Notes: generated from the sequence alone by a model not told the origin. A DNA stretch of 64,000 nt from Aliirhizobium wenxiniae (GCF_014201355.1 NZ_JACHEG010000009.1:62001-126000), one strand, 5' to 3'; numbered from the stretch's first letter, positions 46,079-56,228 are shown. Program-made: numbers and translations.

Positions 46079-46245
46079 ATTCTCTTATCGCCGCATTCCT
46101 CAATGTAACAGATCTTGGGAAACAAAAGGCCGATCCAGAATCCATTTCGAAGACGTGCCTAGCAGTCTGAATGGACTGTGTTTGATTGGATTTGTATGTG
46201 CTGATGTGCTAATTTAAAGAGATGCTTTGCACCTGGGAGGCTTCG

Positions 46246-47307
46246 ATGCGTGAACCGGATATGCAGAAACTCGACACATTGGTCAGCCGGCTTGTTGGTG
46301 ATGTCGGTGCAGCCGTGACGGGAGCGCTGGTCGTGCTGGGTGACCACGTGGGTATTTTCAGGGCAATGGCGGATGGCAAGCCTGTCCAGGTGGCTGAACT
46401 GGCGGCCCGAACAGGTGTTAAGGAGCGATATCTGAGGGAGTGGCTAAGTGCCCAGGCTGCTGCCGACTATATCTGCTATGACGAGCGAACGGAGCGCTTC
46501 AGCCTGTCGCCGGAACAGGCCATGGTTTTCGCCGAAGAAAACAGCCCGGCCTTTTTCGTCGGAGCGTTCGAAGTTGTTCAATCCATGTGGATGGATGAAC
46601 CGAAGATTGCCGACGCGTTTCGAACGGGTAAGGGCGTCGGTTGGCATGAGCACAGCAATTGCCTCTTCCGAGGGACCGAACGGTTTTTTCGTCCCGGTTA
46701 CAACAGCTACCTCGTTGCCGACTGGATTCCAGCTCTCGATGGCGTAGAGGCAAAACTCAAGGCTGGGGCCAGTGTTGCGGACATCGGATGTGGCCACGGC
46801 GCATCGACGATTCTGATGGCGAATGCATATCCGGCCTCGCGGTTCATCGGGTTCGACTACCATGGACCATCCATCGAGAGGGCAAGAGCGACCGCCGAGA
46901 GCGCAGGAGTGGCGGATCGGGTAACTTTCGAGCAGTCATCCGCTGCTGCTTTCCCGGGTCGTGACTATGACCTCATTGCAATGTTCGACTGCCTCCACGA
47001 CATGGGAGATCCGGTCGGTGCAGGGCGGCATGTTCGGGAAACACTTGCGCCGGGCGGAACATGGATGATCGTTGAACCCTTCGCGCATGATCACCTCAAG
47101 GACAATCTCAATCCGGTGGGTCGTGTCTATTATGGAGCATCAACGATGATCTGCACGCCGGCTTCGCTTGCACAGGAGGTCGGGCTCGGGCTCGGCGCCC
47201 AGGCCGGCGAGGTACGGCTTCGCAGGGTTGTGCTCGATGCCGGATTTACGCATTTCCACCGAGCAACGGAAACGCCCTTCAATATGGTATTTGAGGTAAG
47301 AGCGTGA
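46246..47307 (+). CDS. Class I SAM-dependent methyltransferase with winged-helix N-terminus
   Basis: 353 residues. An N-terminal winged-helix dimerisation domain (ALVVLGDHVGIFRAMADGKPVQVAELAARTGVKERYLREWL) resembles O-methyltransferases; the Rossmann domain has VADIGCGHGASTILMA and IGFDYHGPSI, and DLIAMFDCLHDMGDP. GGGAGG lies 6 nt before the ATG at 46246. Substrate unknown. No operon partner: dnaE2 ends 170 nt upstream, with nothing visible between. Confidence 0.85.
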   Translation: MREPDMQKLDTLVSRLVGDVGAAVTGALVVLGDHVGIFRAMADGKPVQVAELAARTGVKERYLREWLSAQAAADYICYDERTERFSLSPEQAMVFAEENSPAFFVGAFEVVQSMWMDEPKIADAFRTGKGVGWHEHSNCLFRGTERFFRPGYNSYLVADWIPALDGVEAKLKAGASVADIGCGHGASTILMANAYPASRFIGFDYHGPSIERARATAESAGVADRVTFEQSSAAAFPGRDYDLIAMFDCLHDMGDPVGAGRHVRETLAPGGTWMIVEPFAHDHLKDNLNPVGRVYYGASTMICTPASLAQEVGLGLGAQAGEVRLRRVVLDAGFTHFHRATETPFNMVFEVRA

Positions 47308-47555
47308 GCTCTGTTCGCTATTGCAAAACTCATGCGATATCGGGCGCAAGCCTTGAGGGTGTGTCCTCCGTTTTTCGCTCAATCACACACGCCGGTTTTC
47401 GCCATCGGCCAGCAAAACCGGCCAGCAAAACAATGCGGGAAACTGTTTATTTGTCTGCCAGCCACATTCTTGAATGTTTCAAGCGTGTTATCCTCTGCGA
47501 GAATTTGGGCCGATAAAGACAAAAACTGACAGATATCACGATCCAATGGCAAATA

Positions 47556-47645
47556 TGGCGGAGAGGGTGGGATTCGAACCCACGATACGGTTGCCCGTAT
47601 GCCGCATTTCGAGTGCGGTGCTTTCGACCACTCAGCCACCTCTCC
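47556..47645 (-). tRNA. tRNA-Ser (anticodon CGA)
   Basis: 90 nt on the minus strand including encoded CCA. Acceptor stem GGAGAGG / CCTCTCC, discriminator G; anticodon stem CCGCA / TGCGG with anticodon CGA (47609-47611), reading UCG; a long class II variable arm (ATACGG-GCAA-CCGTAT); T arm GTGGG-TTCGAAT-CCCAC. Downstream on the minus strand is a T-rich stretch. It marks the edge between core chromosome and the accessory region to its right. Confidence 0.97.
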
Positions 47646-47749
47646 GCTTTGCTGGTCGGCGCATGATAGCGCGGGCTGTCTCATAGCGGCGAAAAATCGG
47701 GCTGGCAATTTGCGTCTTGGGCGCCGGTAGTGTGCCCTTACTGCACTGT

Positions 47750-48682
47750 TTAGACCACCTCTCTTATAGCAGCCGCAATACCTAGCACGGCTCCGAGCGG
47801 CACGCCATCTGTCACTCTCAACCAGTCCTGATAGCCCGTAGAGCTTCGGCCTTTAACGAGAGCAGAGGCCGGTGAAGGTTTCGAAAAGGGGATGTCTTTG
47901 GTCAGTTCCATGTGATCACCAGCCTCGATAAGCCCACCATCTTCAATCAACTGCTCACGTAGCTTTCGCACGTTTGATGGCAAACTCTCCGTGATCCTCG
48001 CGTTGATTTTAGAGCCAGATATCAAAACGTAGGCTCCATCCTCGTAACGAAGATACGCCCGATCATCGATCCGCTTTGGCAGTGTGGCATAGAGGTCGAG
48101 AACCAAGTTCTGCGCCTCGTCGTTTTGCTGCTCCACCTGTCCGGCCGCTGATGCAGAGGTTCTCTCCTTTACAGAGAAGAGATCATATCCGAGCGCCTCC
48201 AGAACATAAATCATGTTCCCAAGATAGGTTCGCATCGTCGCAACATCGGCGCGAGGCAGGTTTGAGCTTGTCGGCTTGTTCGCATTGGCAACGACAGCCT
48301 TGCCACTGTTGCCTTTGAGGATGGCCCACAGCTTCTCTTCGAGCCATTTGACGTGCGCGCGCGTTAGGTTGTCGTCCTTGCTTGTGAATATCAGGAACGT
48401 GTCAAACTCGATGGGAAATTTGCCGTTCGTATAGCGCTGGGAGAAATCGTCGCTCTCGCCAACATAAATCTCTGGCAGGTCGTCCTCGGCACCACTCTTG
48501 ATCAACAGGTAGACGCAGGAACGCGCCAAAACCTCCGCTTCAAGTGCTTTCTTGAAGAACTCCGGTTGCCCTGTAATCGCGACGCCGGTCCAGTTGTCGA
48601 GTTCGACAGTTCGGAGGCTTCGCGGATCTTTGCCGGTGATAAATATCTTCACGACCCGGCCGATCTGTTCATCGAAGCTCAT
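47750..48682 (-). CDS. GIY-YIG nuclease-domain protein with DUF4357
   Basis: 310 residues. The N-terminal third reads as a GIY-YIG-like endonuclease fold (ARSCVYLLIKSGAEDDLPEIYVGESDDFSQRYTNG, with YVGESDDFSQR as the YIG part and catalytic Arg); the C-terminal part (VLISGSKINARI, GYQDWLRVTDGVPLG) matches DUF4357. Start at 48682 gives the usual KIFITG / WTGVAITG opening. Such proteins are frequent next to restriction systems. It is 50 nt downstream of the next gene on the same strand. Confidence 0.78.
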   Translation of the reverse strand: MSFDEQIGRVVKIFITGKDPRSLRTVELDNWTGVAITGQPEFFKKALEAEVLARSCVYLLIKSGAEDDLPEIYVGESDDFSQRYTNGKFPIEFDTFLIFTSKDDNLTRAHVKWLEEKLWAILKGNSGKAVVANANKPTSSNLPRADVATMRTYLGNMIYVLEALGYDLFSVKERTSASAAGQVEQQNDEAQNLVLDLYATLPKRIDDRAYLRYEDGAYVLISGSKINARITESLPSNVRKLREQLIEDGGLIEAGDHMELTKDIPFSKPSPASALVKGRSSTGYQDWLRVTDGVPLGAVLGIAAAIREVV

Positions 48683-48732
48683 AGCTTTCGGTTCTCCCTC
48701 ACGTTTGATCGGTGCTAGACGCAATGCATAGC

Positions 48733-49524
48733 TTAAACATCCCAACGCAACTCCAGCCGCCCTCCCTGAGCTCTCGCATCAAGTATCTGCACCAATAGGG
48801 GGTAGTTCTCCAAGACGATACTGGCGCTGAAAAGTGCTCGACGGACATCTGCTGCAGTGATGGCCGGCGGGATTGAAGATGAAGTTCCCCGTGCGAACTC
48901 GAAGGCGCTTGCCGCCATGGCGTAGACCGCAGCCCAGCCCAAGACTTCCGAAATTGCGTTATGGGTTAGTAGCTGGCCTTCCGTGACTAAGGGTTGGAGC
49001 ACAGCAGTTTCGGTTCCGGTCCGCCTAGCCTCGAACACCTGGAAATGACGAAGGATATTGCTTAGTCGGTCTTGCGAGGCCGGGTCGGCATACTGAATCA
49101 CTTCCTTGAGCACAGGAATCACGCTCTCAGGCATCGATTGGAAGACCGTTGCGGCTGGTAGCTCCGAGCCTATTGGCCCGTGGCCGGGGACGAAACGTAA
49201 TCGCAGATTATTTTGCGCAACTTGGCAGATCTCAGACAGGACAGCGGGCAGCATGGCTCTGGCGGCGGCAAGAGATCGACGCCTCCGCTCCTCCTCTAAG
49301 TCCGCCGCCTGCTGCAGCTGCGCCTTGTTGCCTTGCAACGCCAGCCATGCCGCGCCGATGGAGAAAAGAGCGACGACGATGTTCCCGAAGAAGCCGACCC
49401 AGTCATCATTCGACAGCTTGAAGTCGATTAACATAAAGGCGAACAAAAACGCTAATGTCGCTAGAAAGGCCCCGAGGGCCACTCCTTCAAGATAGCTCAC
49501 CTGTTTTCGGCTCCGACAGCTCAT
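48733..49524 (-). CDS. Predicted two-helix membrane protein
   Basis: 263 residues, not recognised. Two membrane helices near the N-terminus (residues ~14-35 and ~43-62), then a charged helix (NKAQLQQAADLEEERRRRSLAAARAML) that could be a coiled coil, and a soluble C-terminal domain rich in alanine and leucine. A GTG at 49500 has CGGAG upstream and is an alternative start. The pairing with the GIY-YIG gene and its position in the island suggest, but do not show, a defence-related role. Confidence 0.65.
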   Translation of the reverse strand: MSCRSRKQVSYLEGVALGAFLATLAFLFAFMLIDFKLSNDDWVGFFGNIVVALFSIGAAWLALQGNKAQLQQAADLEEERRRRSLAAARAMLPAVLSEICQVAQNNLRLRFVPGHGPIGSELPAATVFQSMPESVIPVLKEVIQYADPASQDRLSNILRHFQVFEARRTGTETAVLQPLVTEGQLLTHNAISEVLGWAAVYAMAASAFEFARGTSSSIPPAITAADVRRALFSASIVLENYPLLVQILDARAQGGRLELRWDV

Positions 49525-49757
49525 AGCTGGCGAAACCCGGTTCCAGCATGAGCAGCTGGAAATAGTGCTACGATCTCAGTATGTGACACGAAGCCATCCC
49601 CAAAGTGAAACAATTTGATATCGTCAAGATTCACCCCGGATGTGACCGCAGATTGCGCCCCAAATTTCTATTCGCTTTGCAGCCCTTGTCCAGATAATTT
49701 GCCGGTGCGCGGCGATTTGGTAGGATCGGCCTGCGGCTGATGTGAGGATGAGCATAG

Positions 49758-51248
49758 ATGACGACGTTGAGCCTGGCGCAGCTGGAAAACCATCTCTGGC
49801 GGGCGGCGGATATACTGCGGGGATCGATCGATTCCGGCGATTACAAGCACTACATTTTCGGTCTTCTGTTCTTCAAGCGCCTCTCGGATGTCTGGGAGGA
49901 AGAGTATGAGGAGCGGCTGGCGCGTTATCATGATGCCGATCTCGCCGCTGATCCGGATGAGCACCGCTTCGATATTCCCAAAGGCCATTTCTGGAAGGAT
50001 GTGCGCAAGCACACGACCGATATCGGCACGCATCTAAACGCCGCCTTCCGCGCCATTGAAGACGCGAATATGAAGCTGCGCGGCGTCTTCCAGGATGTCG
50101 ATTTCAACAACAAGGAGCGCTTTCCAGATGCCATGCTGGAAAAGCTGCTGCAGCATTTCGAGACCTACCGACTGCGGAACTCCGATGTCGAGCCGGATGT
50201 TCTCGGCCAGGCCTATGAATATCTGATCGCGCAGTTCGCCGATGATGCCGGCAAGAAGGGCGGCGAGTTCTACACGCCAAAGATGGTCGTGCGGCTGATC
50301 GTCGAATGCCTGAAGCCCGAAGAGGGCATGTCGATCTATGACCCCACCTGCGGCTCGGGCGGCATGCTCCTCGAGGCTGTGCATCATCTGGAAAGGCAAG
50401 GCAAGAACCCGAAAAGTCTGTCTCTGTTTGGCCAGGAGCGTAACCTCAACACCTGGGCCATCTGCCAGATGAACCTGTTCCTGCATGATATTGACGATGC
50501 GCAGGTGGCGCGCGGCGACACGTTGTTGGAGCCGAAACATCTGACCGGTGACAGCGTGAAGGCCATCCGCACCTTTGACCGGGTGCTGGCCAACCCGCCG
50601 TTTTCGCTGAAAAGCTGGGGCCATGATGTCTGGTCGAAGGGCGATGCCTATGGCCGCGACCGTTATGGCTGCCCGCCGAAATCCTATGGCGATCTCGCCT
50701 TCGTGCAGCATATGGTGGCGAGCCTCAAGGAAGACAGTGTCTGCGGCGTGGTGCTACCGCATGGGGTTCTGTTTCGCGGCGGGGCCGAAGGCAAAATCCG
50801 CGAGGGGCTGATAAAGGACGATCTGATCGAGGCCGTTATCGGCTTGGCGCCTAACTTGTTTTATGGCGCGGGCATTCCGGCCTGTATCCTGATCCTGCGC
50901 AAGCAGAAGCCTGCGGCGCGCAAGGGCCAGATTCTGATCGTCAACGGTGCCGAGCATTTCGTCGAAGGCAAGGCGCAGAACCATCTGTCGGAGGCGAATG
51001 TCACCATGTTGGCCAAGGCTTTTGGCGATTTTTCCGATTCAGAGCGGTTGGCGCGAGTGGTGCCGGTCAGCGAAATCGAGGCGAATGATTTCAACCTCAA
51101 CATCAGCCGCTATGTGCATCTGGGCGAAGAGGCGGACGAGGTCGATGTCGCGGCGGAAGTGCAAAAGCTGGTCGAGCTTCAGGCCGAGCGGGATGCGGCC
51201 GAAGCGCGGATGATCGGCTTTCTACGGGAGCTTGGCTATGTCGCGTGA
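49758..51248 (+). CDS. hsdM: Type I restriction-modification system methyltransferase subunit HsdM
   Basis: N6-adenine methyltransferase subunit of a type I restriction-modification enzyme. 496 residues: N-terminal helical HsdM domain (LAQLENHLWRAADILRGSIDSGDYKHYIFGLLFFKRLSD), SAM motif DPTCGSGGMLLEA, catalytic NPPF (RVLANPPFSLKSWG), and a C-terminal helical tail. The 230-nt gap upstream is free of genes and should hold the promoter. Overlaps hsdS by 11 nt. Confidence 0.95.
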   Translation: MTTLSLAQLENHLWRAADILRGSIDSGDYKHYIFGLLFFKRLSDVWEEEYEERLARYHDADLAADPDEHRFDIPKGHFWKDVRKHTTDIGTHLNAAFRAIEDANMKLRGVFQDVDFNNKERFPDAMLEKLLQHFETYRLRNSDVEPDVLGQAYEYLIAQFADDAGKKGGEFYTPKMVVRLIVECLKPEEGMSIYDPTCGSGGMLLEAVHHLERQGKNPKSLSLFGQERNLNTWAICQMNLFLHDIDDAQVARGDTLLEPKHLTGDSVKAIRTFDRVLANPPFSLKSWGHDVWSKGDAYGRDRYGCPPKSYGDLAFVQHMVASLKEDSVCGVVLPHGVLFRGGAEGKIREGLIKDDLIEAVIGLAPNLFYGAGIPACILILRKQKPAARKGQILIVNGAEHFVEGKAQNHLSEANVTMLAKAFGDFSDSERLARVVPVSEIEANDFNLNISRYVHLGEEADEVDVAAEVQKLVELQAERDAAEARMIGFLRELGYVA

Positions 51249-52461
51249 AGTGCCGAGCGGGTGGAAGCTTGCAAAGCTATATGAGCTTGCGACAATGAAA
51301 GCTGGCGGGACACCCGCACGCGACAAAATTCAATACTACAACGGGGATATTCCTTGGCTAAAGTCAGGCGAAATCAATCGGGGACGGATTTGGGCGACTG
51401 AAGAGACGATAACCGAGAAAGGACTCGCGGAGAGTTCTGCAAAGCTGATCCCAGCCGGGACGCCGGTAGTCGCAATGTATGGTGCGACGGCTGGAGTGGT
51501 TGGGTTTCTCGAAATCGAGGCTGCAATAAATCAAGCGGTTCTCGCTGTTCAGCCTACAGGAGGACTACTCGACGCGGGCTTTTGTCTGCATATGCTCAGT
51601 TACAAAGCGGTCGATTTGCTGAGCTTAACGCAGGGTTCAGGGCAGCCCAACCTTAGTAAGGCCCTGATCGAAAATCTGGAAGTCTCCCTCCCCCCTCTTC
51701 ACGAACAGCGCCGCATCGCCGAAATCCTGTCCAGCGTCGATGAGGCCATTGCGGCAACTCGGGCGGTGATCGAGCAGACCAGAAAGGTCAAGCAGGCGAG
51801 CTTGGGCGCTCTCTTTCACCGAGGCAACTGGACTGACGAAGAACTGCCAGCCGGCCATCGCCTTACAAGTCTCGAAGACATTGCACGGCGTGGAAGCGGC
51901 CACACACCAAGCAAGAAGTTCAGCGAGTATTGGAATGGCGGCGTTGCCTGGGTCTCACTCCAAGATACCAAGGCGCTTGACCGCCGCCATGTCAACAACA
52001 CGGCAGCCAACATCTCAGATCTCGGCGTGAAGAATTCATCCGCAGAAGTCCATCCCGCCGGGACAGTCTTCGTTTCTCGCGATGCAACGGTGGGCAAAGT
52101 TGGCATCATGCAAAACCCGATGGCGGTGAGCCAGCACTTCATCGCTTGGACTTGCGGGCCCAGGCTGGACAATCTCTTCCTCTATTATTGGCTCCTAAAC
52201 ATGAAGCTGGTTTTCGAACGGATCGCCGCAGGTAGCACCATCAAGACCATCGGCCTTGGGTTCTTCAAAGAGCTGCAAATTGCCCTTCCGGATATGGCAA
52301 TCCAGAAGCGCATAGCGTCACAGATGATGGCAATTGACGATGCGCTTGATCAAAGCGAAGCTTCGTTGGATGAATTGAAAGCGCTCAAATCCGCCCTGAT
52401 GTCCGACCTCCTCACCGGTCGCAAGCGCGTCACCGACGCCCTTCCCCTGGCAGCGGAGTGA
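51238..52461 (+). CDS. hsdS: Type I restriction-modification specificity subunit HsdS
   Basis: DNA-recognition subunit. 407 residues with two target-recognition domains (residues ~1-160 and ~200-370), each followed by a conserved helix: LPPLHEQRRIAEILSSVDEAIAATRAVIEQTRKVKQ and LPDMAIQKRIASQMMAIDDALDQSEASLDELKALKSALM. Starts at ATG 51238 inside the hsdM end. Two different recognition domains imply a bipartite, asymmetric target that cannot be read from sequence. Confidence 0.93.
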   Translation: MSREVPSGWKLAKLYELATMKAGGTPARDKIQYYNGDIPWLKSGEINRGRIWATEETITEKGLAESSAKLIPAGTPVVAMYGATAGVVGFLEIEAAINQAVLAVQPTGGLLDAGFCLHMLSYKAVDLLSLTQGSGQPNLSKALIENLEVSLPPLHEQRRIAEILSSVDEAIAATRAVIEQTRKVKQASLGALFHRGNWTDEELPAGHRLTSLEDIARRGSGHTPSKKFSEYWNGGVAWVSLQDTKALDRRHVNNTAANISDLGVKNSSAEVHPAGTVFVSRDATVGKVGIMQNPMAVSQHFIAWTCGPRLDNLFLYYWLLNMKLVFERIAAGSTIKTIGLGFFKELQIALPDMAIQKRIASQMMAIDDALDQSEASLDELKALKSALMSDLLTGRKRVTDALPLAAE

Positions 52462-52468
52462 GCGCCCC

Positions 52469-55400
52469 ATGAGCCAGGGTCCCGAATGGCATTTTGCCGA
52501 GCGCCCCACGATCGAGCATTTCAAGGCCATGGGTTATGGCTTTGTGGCCCCGGCGGCGCATGCCAGCTTGCGCGAGGGCGAGAACCAGGTTCTGTTTCGC
52601 CCACATCTGGTCGAGGCGCTGATGCGCATCAATGGGATCGACCGCGCATCCGCAGAAGCCGCCTATGGCGAGCTTGCGGCGATCAGCGACAACGAGGCCT
52701 GGCTGAAAGTGCTTCGCGGCGATTATGCCCGCAAGGTGACCGGACAGGAGACGCGGCAAACGTTGCGGGTGATCGATTTTCTCGACCCCAGCATCAACCA
52801 ATTTTCTGTGACGCATCAGCTGCGGGTGAAGGCGGAGCATACGCGCAAGCCCGACGTCGTGGTCTATGTGAACGGCATTCCGCTTGTTGTCATCGAGGCG
52901 AAGAGCCCGCTGAATGTGAAAGACAAGACCGGCGAGGCCTTTGAGCAGATCCGCCAATATGAGCAGGACATTCCGCGCCTGTTCTTCTCCAATGTCTTCA
53001 ATATCGTCACCGACGGGGCACTGGTGCTCTATGGCGCGACCGGCTCCGGCTCGAAATACTATGCCGAATGGCGCGACCCCTGGCCGAAGCTGGAGAGTGA
53101 TTTTCCCGATCCGCTGGCCAAGGGCCTCTGGTGCCTGCTGGAGCCGAGCCGGCTGCTCGACCTGATCGCGCACTATGTCGTGTTCGAAAAGACCGAGACC
53201 GGCACGATCAAGAAAATCTGCCGTTACCAGCAGTTCCGCGCCGTCAATCGCATCGTTGAGCGCGTGATTGAGGGCAAGCACCGCCAGGGGCTGATCTGGC
53301 ACACGCAGGGCAGCGGCAAATCGCTGACCATGGTGTTTGCCGCGCTGAAGCTGAAGACACACCGGACGATCCGGTCCGAGGCGCTCACCAATCCGAACAT
53401 TCTGGTGCTGACGGACCGGGTGGACCTGCACAGCCAGATCAGCGGCACCTTTGTCGCCTGCGGCCTGCCGAACCCAACGGCGATCGAAAGCATTCGGGAT
53501 CTGCACGCGCTGATCCGCAGCGGCAAGGACGGGCACACCGCGCTTTCCACCATCTTCAAGTTCCAGGGTTCAAAGGAAGCGATCGCCAATTCCGAAAACT
53601 GGATCGTGATGGTGGATGAGGCCCACCGCACCCAGGAAAAGGATCTCGGCGCATACTTGCGCGCGACGCTGCCGAACGCGCGCTTCTTCGGCTTTACCGG
53701 CACGCCGGTGAAGAAGGACGACAAGAACACCTACGAGAATTTTGGTGTGCCGGGCGAAGGCTATCTGGACAAATACGGCATCGACGACGCCGTGGCCGAT
53801 GGCGCGACCGTGCCGATCTACTATACCGGGCGCAAGACCGACTGGCACATCGACGAGGCAAAGATCGACATCCTGTTCGACACCTGGTTTGCCGAGCTTG
53901 ATGATGACAAGCTCAACGAGATCAAGAAGCGCGGCGTGCAGATCGAGGATCTGGTCAAGCATCCGCGCCGCATCGACCTGATCGCTTACGACATCTGGAC
54001 GCATTTCAAGCAATATGCCCGGCCTGATGGCTTCAAGGCGCAGATCGTCGCCATCGATCGCGAGGCGGTGATCCTCTACAAGCAGGCGCTGACCAAGGTC
54101 ATTGCTGAGGACCTCAAAGCCAAGGGCATGGAGCCGGCCCTGGCGTTGGCCAGCGCAGATGCCATGTCGGCCTGCGTCTATTCGATCAATCAGGAAGACA
54201 GCAAACCGAGCGAGGATGCGCACAAGCAGGCGATCCGCACCGAGCTGAAGGCGCATTATCTGGATGCCGAAGCCGAGAAACTCGCGAAGAAGGCCTTTGG
54301 CCGCAAGGGCGATGATCCGCAGTTCCTGATCGTCTGCGACAAGCTTCTGACCGGCTTCGACTGCCCGATCGAAAGCGTCATGTATCTCGACAAGCCGCTG
54401 AAGGAGCACGGCCTGTTGCAGGCGATTGCCCGCACCAACCGCGTTTCTGACGCCAGGAAACGCAACGGGCTGATCGTCGATTACATCGGCGTGTCCGGCC
54501 ATCTGGAGGAAGCACTCTCCTCCTACCGCGCCGATGACGTGAAGAACGCCATGCGCGACCTGGACGATCTGCGCAACCAGCTGCGGGCAGCCCACTCCGC
54601 CGTCGCGGTTTCGATGAAACCGCTGAAACGCAAGGCAAACGACAGGGACGCGCTGAAGGCGGAATATGATGCCTTCGTGAAGCTGCTGAGCACTGAGGAC
54701 AAGTGGTTTGAGTTCAAGGCAAAGGCCCGCAGCTTCATCGCCCTCTATGAGACGCTAAGCCCGGATCCGAGCGTTCTGGAGTTCACCGCCGATCTGAAAT
54801 GGGTCGCCAATTTCCTGCTCTATGGCACCCAGCACTTCGAGAAGCGCCAGGCCTTCGACCAGATGAATTACAGCGAGAAGATCCGCGAGATGCTGGAGAA
54901 GCATCTGGAGGCGACGGGTCTGAGCGTCACCGTGAAGCTGCGCCACATCACCGATCCGGAGTTCTGGGAGGATTTCGATCCTGAGGGCAAAACCGAGGAA
55001 GACCTGATGACGGCAGCGATCCGCAAGACGACGGAGCTGCGCAAGACGGTGACCGAGCGGATCGACGATAGCCCGCATCAATACGGCAAATTCTCCGAGC
55101 GCCTGCGCCAACTGCTGGAAAAGCTCGAAAGCGCGCAGCTCTCTTGGAGCGAGAAGCTGAAAGCAGCCGAACAGCTGGCGAAGGACATCACCGCTGAGGA
55201 CGCCGCGCATGTCGAAGCGGGTCTCTCTCCCGGCGCCTATGGCATCCTGCAGATCCTGAACGGCTTCACCTCGGGGCCGGAAGGCGAGGCCCTGGCGATC
55301 CGGCTGGAGGGGCTCTACACCGATCCGGTGTCCGCGCCATCAGGCTGGTGGGCGAAGGATGGCCTGCGTAAGAGCCTGCGCCAACAGGTGCGGTCCATGG

Positions 55401-55483
55401 CCCATGTGGCGGGCCTGACGCAGCTGAGGGAGATTCCGGAGGAGGTCGAGACCTACGCGCTCAAGCAATTCGCGGGACAGTGA
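52469..55483 (+). CDS. hsdR: Type I restriction endonuclease subunit HsdR
   Basis: Translocating, cleaving subunit. 1004 residues: N-terminal PD-(D/E)xK nuclease (PDVVVYVNGIPLVVIEAKSP), SF2 helicase with WHTQGSGKSLTMVF (Walker A), VDEAHRTQEKDLG (DEAH box), FFGFTGTPVKKDD, IVCDKLLTGFDCP and ARTNRVSDARKRNGLIVDY, then a helical C-terminal domain. It is intact and sits 7 nt after hsdS, so the whole system looks functional. Confidence 0.95.
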   Translation: MSQGPEWHFAERPTIEHFKAMGYGFVAPAAHASLREGENQVLFRPHLVEALMRINGIDRASAEAAYGELAAISDNEAWLKVLRGDYARKVTGQETRQTLRVIDFLDPSINQFSVTHQLRVKAEHTRKPDVVVYVNGIPLVVIEAKSPLNVKDKTGEAFEQIRQYEQDIPRLFFSNVFNIVTDGALVLYGATGSGSKYYAEWRDPWPKLESDFPDPLAKGLWCLLEPSRLLDLIAHYVVFEKTETGTIKKICRYQQFRAVNRIVERVIEGKHRQGLIWHTQGSGKSLTMVFAALKLKTHRTIRSEALTNPNILVLTDRVDLHSQISGTFVACGLPNPTAIESIRDLHALIRSGKDGHTALSTIFKFQGSKEAIANSENWIVMVDEAHRTQEKDLGAYLRATLPNARFFGFTGTPVKKDDKNTYENFGVPGEGYLDKYGIDDAVADGATVPIYYTGRKTDWHIDEAKIDILFDTWFAELDDDKLNEIKKRGVQIEDLVKHPRRIDLIAYDIWTHFKQYARPDGFKAQIVAIDREAVILYKQALTKVIAEDLKAKGMEPALALASADAMSACVYSINQEDSKPSEDAHKQAIRTELKAHYLDAEAEKLAKKAFGRKGDDPQFLIVCDKLLTGFDCPIESVMYLDKPLKEHGLLQAIARTNRVSDARKRNGLIVDYIGVSGHLEEALSSYRADDVKNAMRDLDDLRNQLRAAHSAVAVSMKPLKRKANDRDALKAEYDAFVKLLSTEDKWFEFKAKARSFIALYETLSPDPSVLEFTADLKWVANFLLYGTQHFEKRQAFDQMNYSEKIREMLEKHLEATGLSVTVKLRHITDPEFWEDFDPEGKTEEDLMTAAIRKTTELRKTVTERIDDSPHQYGKFSERLRQLLEKLESAQLSWSEKLKAAEQLAKDITAEDAAHVEAGLSPGAYGILQILNGFTSGPEGEALAIRLEGLYTDPVSAPSGWWAKDGLRKSLRQQVRSMAHVAGLTQLREIPEEVETYALKQFAGQ

Positions 55484-55484
55484 C

Positions 55485-56228
55485 ATGCCCATCTATCGCA
55501 TCGGCGCCCAAGAGATCGAATACACCCTGCGGCGATCGCCCAGGGCCCGCAAGGCGAGCCTTAGCGTTACGCCGAAATCGTTCGAGCTCCTGGTGCCGGA
55601 CAGCGCCACCGACGAGCAGATCAGCGCCGTGCTGGACCGAAGGCGCGGCTGGATCATCGAGACCGTTCAGCATATGGCGGAACGCGCCAAGGCCCAGATG
55701 CGCGTCTACCAGTTCGTGACCGGTGCCAAGATCCCCTATCGAGGGCGGATGACCAGGCTCACCATTGAGCCCTTCGACGGCTCTTTGGTCGAGGTCAGCT
55801 TCCGCAACGGTTTCCAGATCCGCAAGCCCGTCGACCTCTCGCCGGAGTCGTCCGACACCATCATCGAGAGCGCTCTCCGGCTCTGGCTGAAACGCCGCGT
55901 GCGCGACGACGCCCGCGACTTCGTCCGCAAGCATGGCGAGCGCCACGGGCTGAAGCCGCGCGGTGTGCAGATCAAGGAGCAGAAACACATGTGGGGCAGC
56001 TGCGGCCAGGACCGTCAGATCAATCTCAACTGGCACCTGATCTTCGCGCCAAAGCCCGTGCTGGAATACGCCGTGGTCCACGAGATGTGCCACCTCAAGC
56101 ACCGCAACCACGAACCGGAATTCTGGGATCTCGTGGGGCGCGTGCTGCCAGACTGGCAGGAGCGTAAGGCATGGCTCGACAAGAACGAGCATATGCTGGG
56201 GTGGGAGAAGGTGGAGGCGTCGGTATAA
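55485..56228 (+). CDS. YgjP-type zinc metallopeptidase linked to the type I RM system
   Basis: 247 residues of the YgjP/DUF45 family: IEYTLRRSPRARKASLSVTP at the N-terminus, QKHMWGSCGQDRQINLNWHL and the zinc motif VVHEMCHLKHRNHEPEFWDLVGRVLPDWQERKAWLD. It starts 1 nt after the hsdR stop, so it is in the hsd operon; this association is common in bacteria, but its role there is unproven. Regulation of HsdR levels by proteolysis is a possibility. Confidence 0.88.
   Translation: MPIYRIGAQEIEYTLRRSPRARKASLSVTPKSFELLVPDSATDEQISAVLDRRRGWIIETVQHMAERAKAQMRVYQFVTGAKIPYRGRMTRLTIEPFDGSLVEVSFRNGFQIRKPVDLSPESSDTIIESALRLWLKRRVRDDARDFVRKHGERHGLKPRGVQIKEQKHMWGSCGQDRQINLNWHLIFAPKPVLEYAVVHEMCHLKHRNHEPEFWDLVGRVLPDWQERKAWLDKNEHMLGWEKVEASV

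Noticed and set aside
47310..47555. Short frames between the methyltransferase and tRNA-Ser
   Set aside because: No start signal or recognisable product; treated as non-coding.
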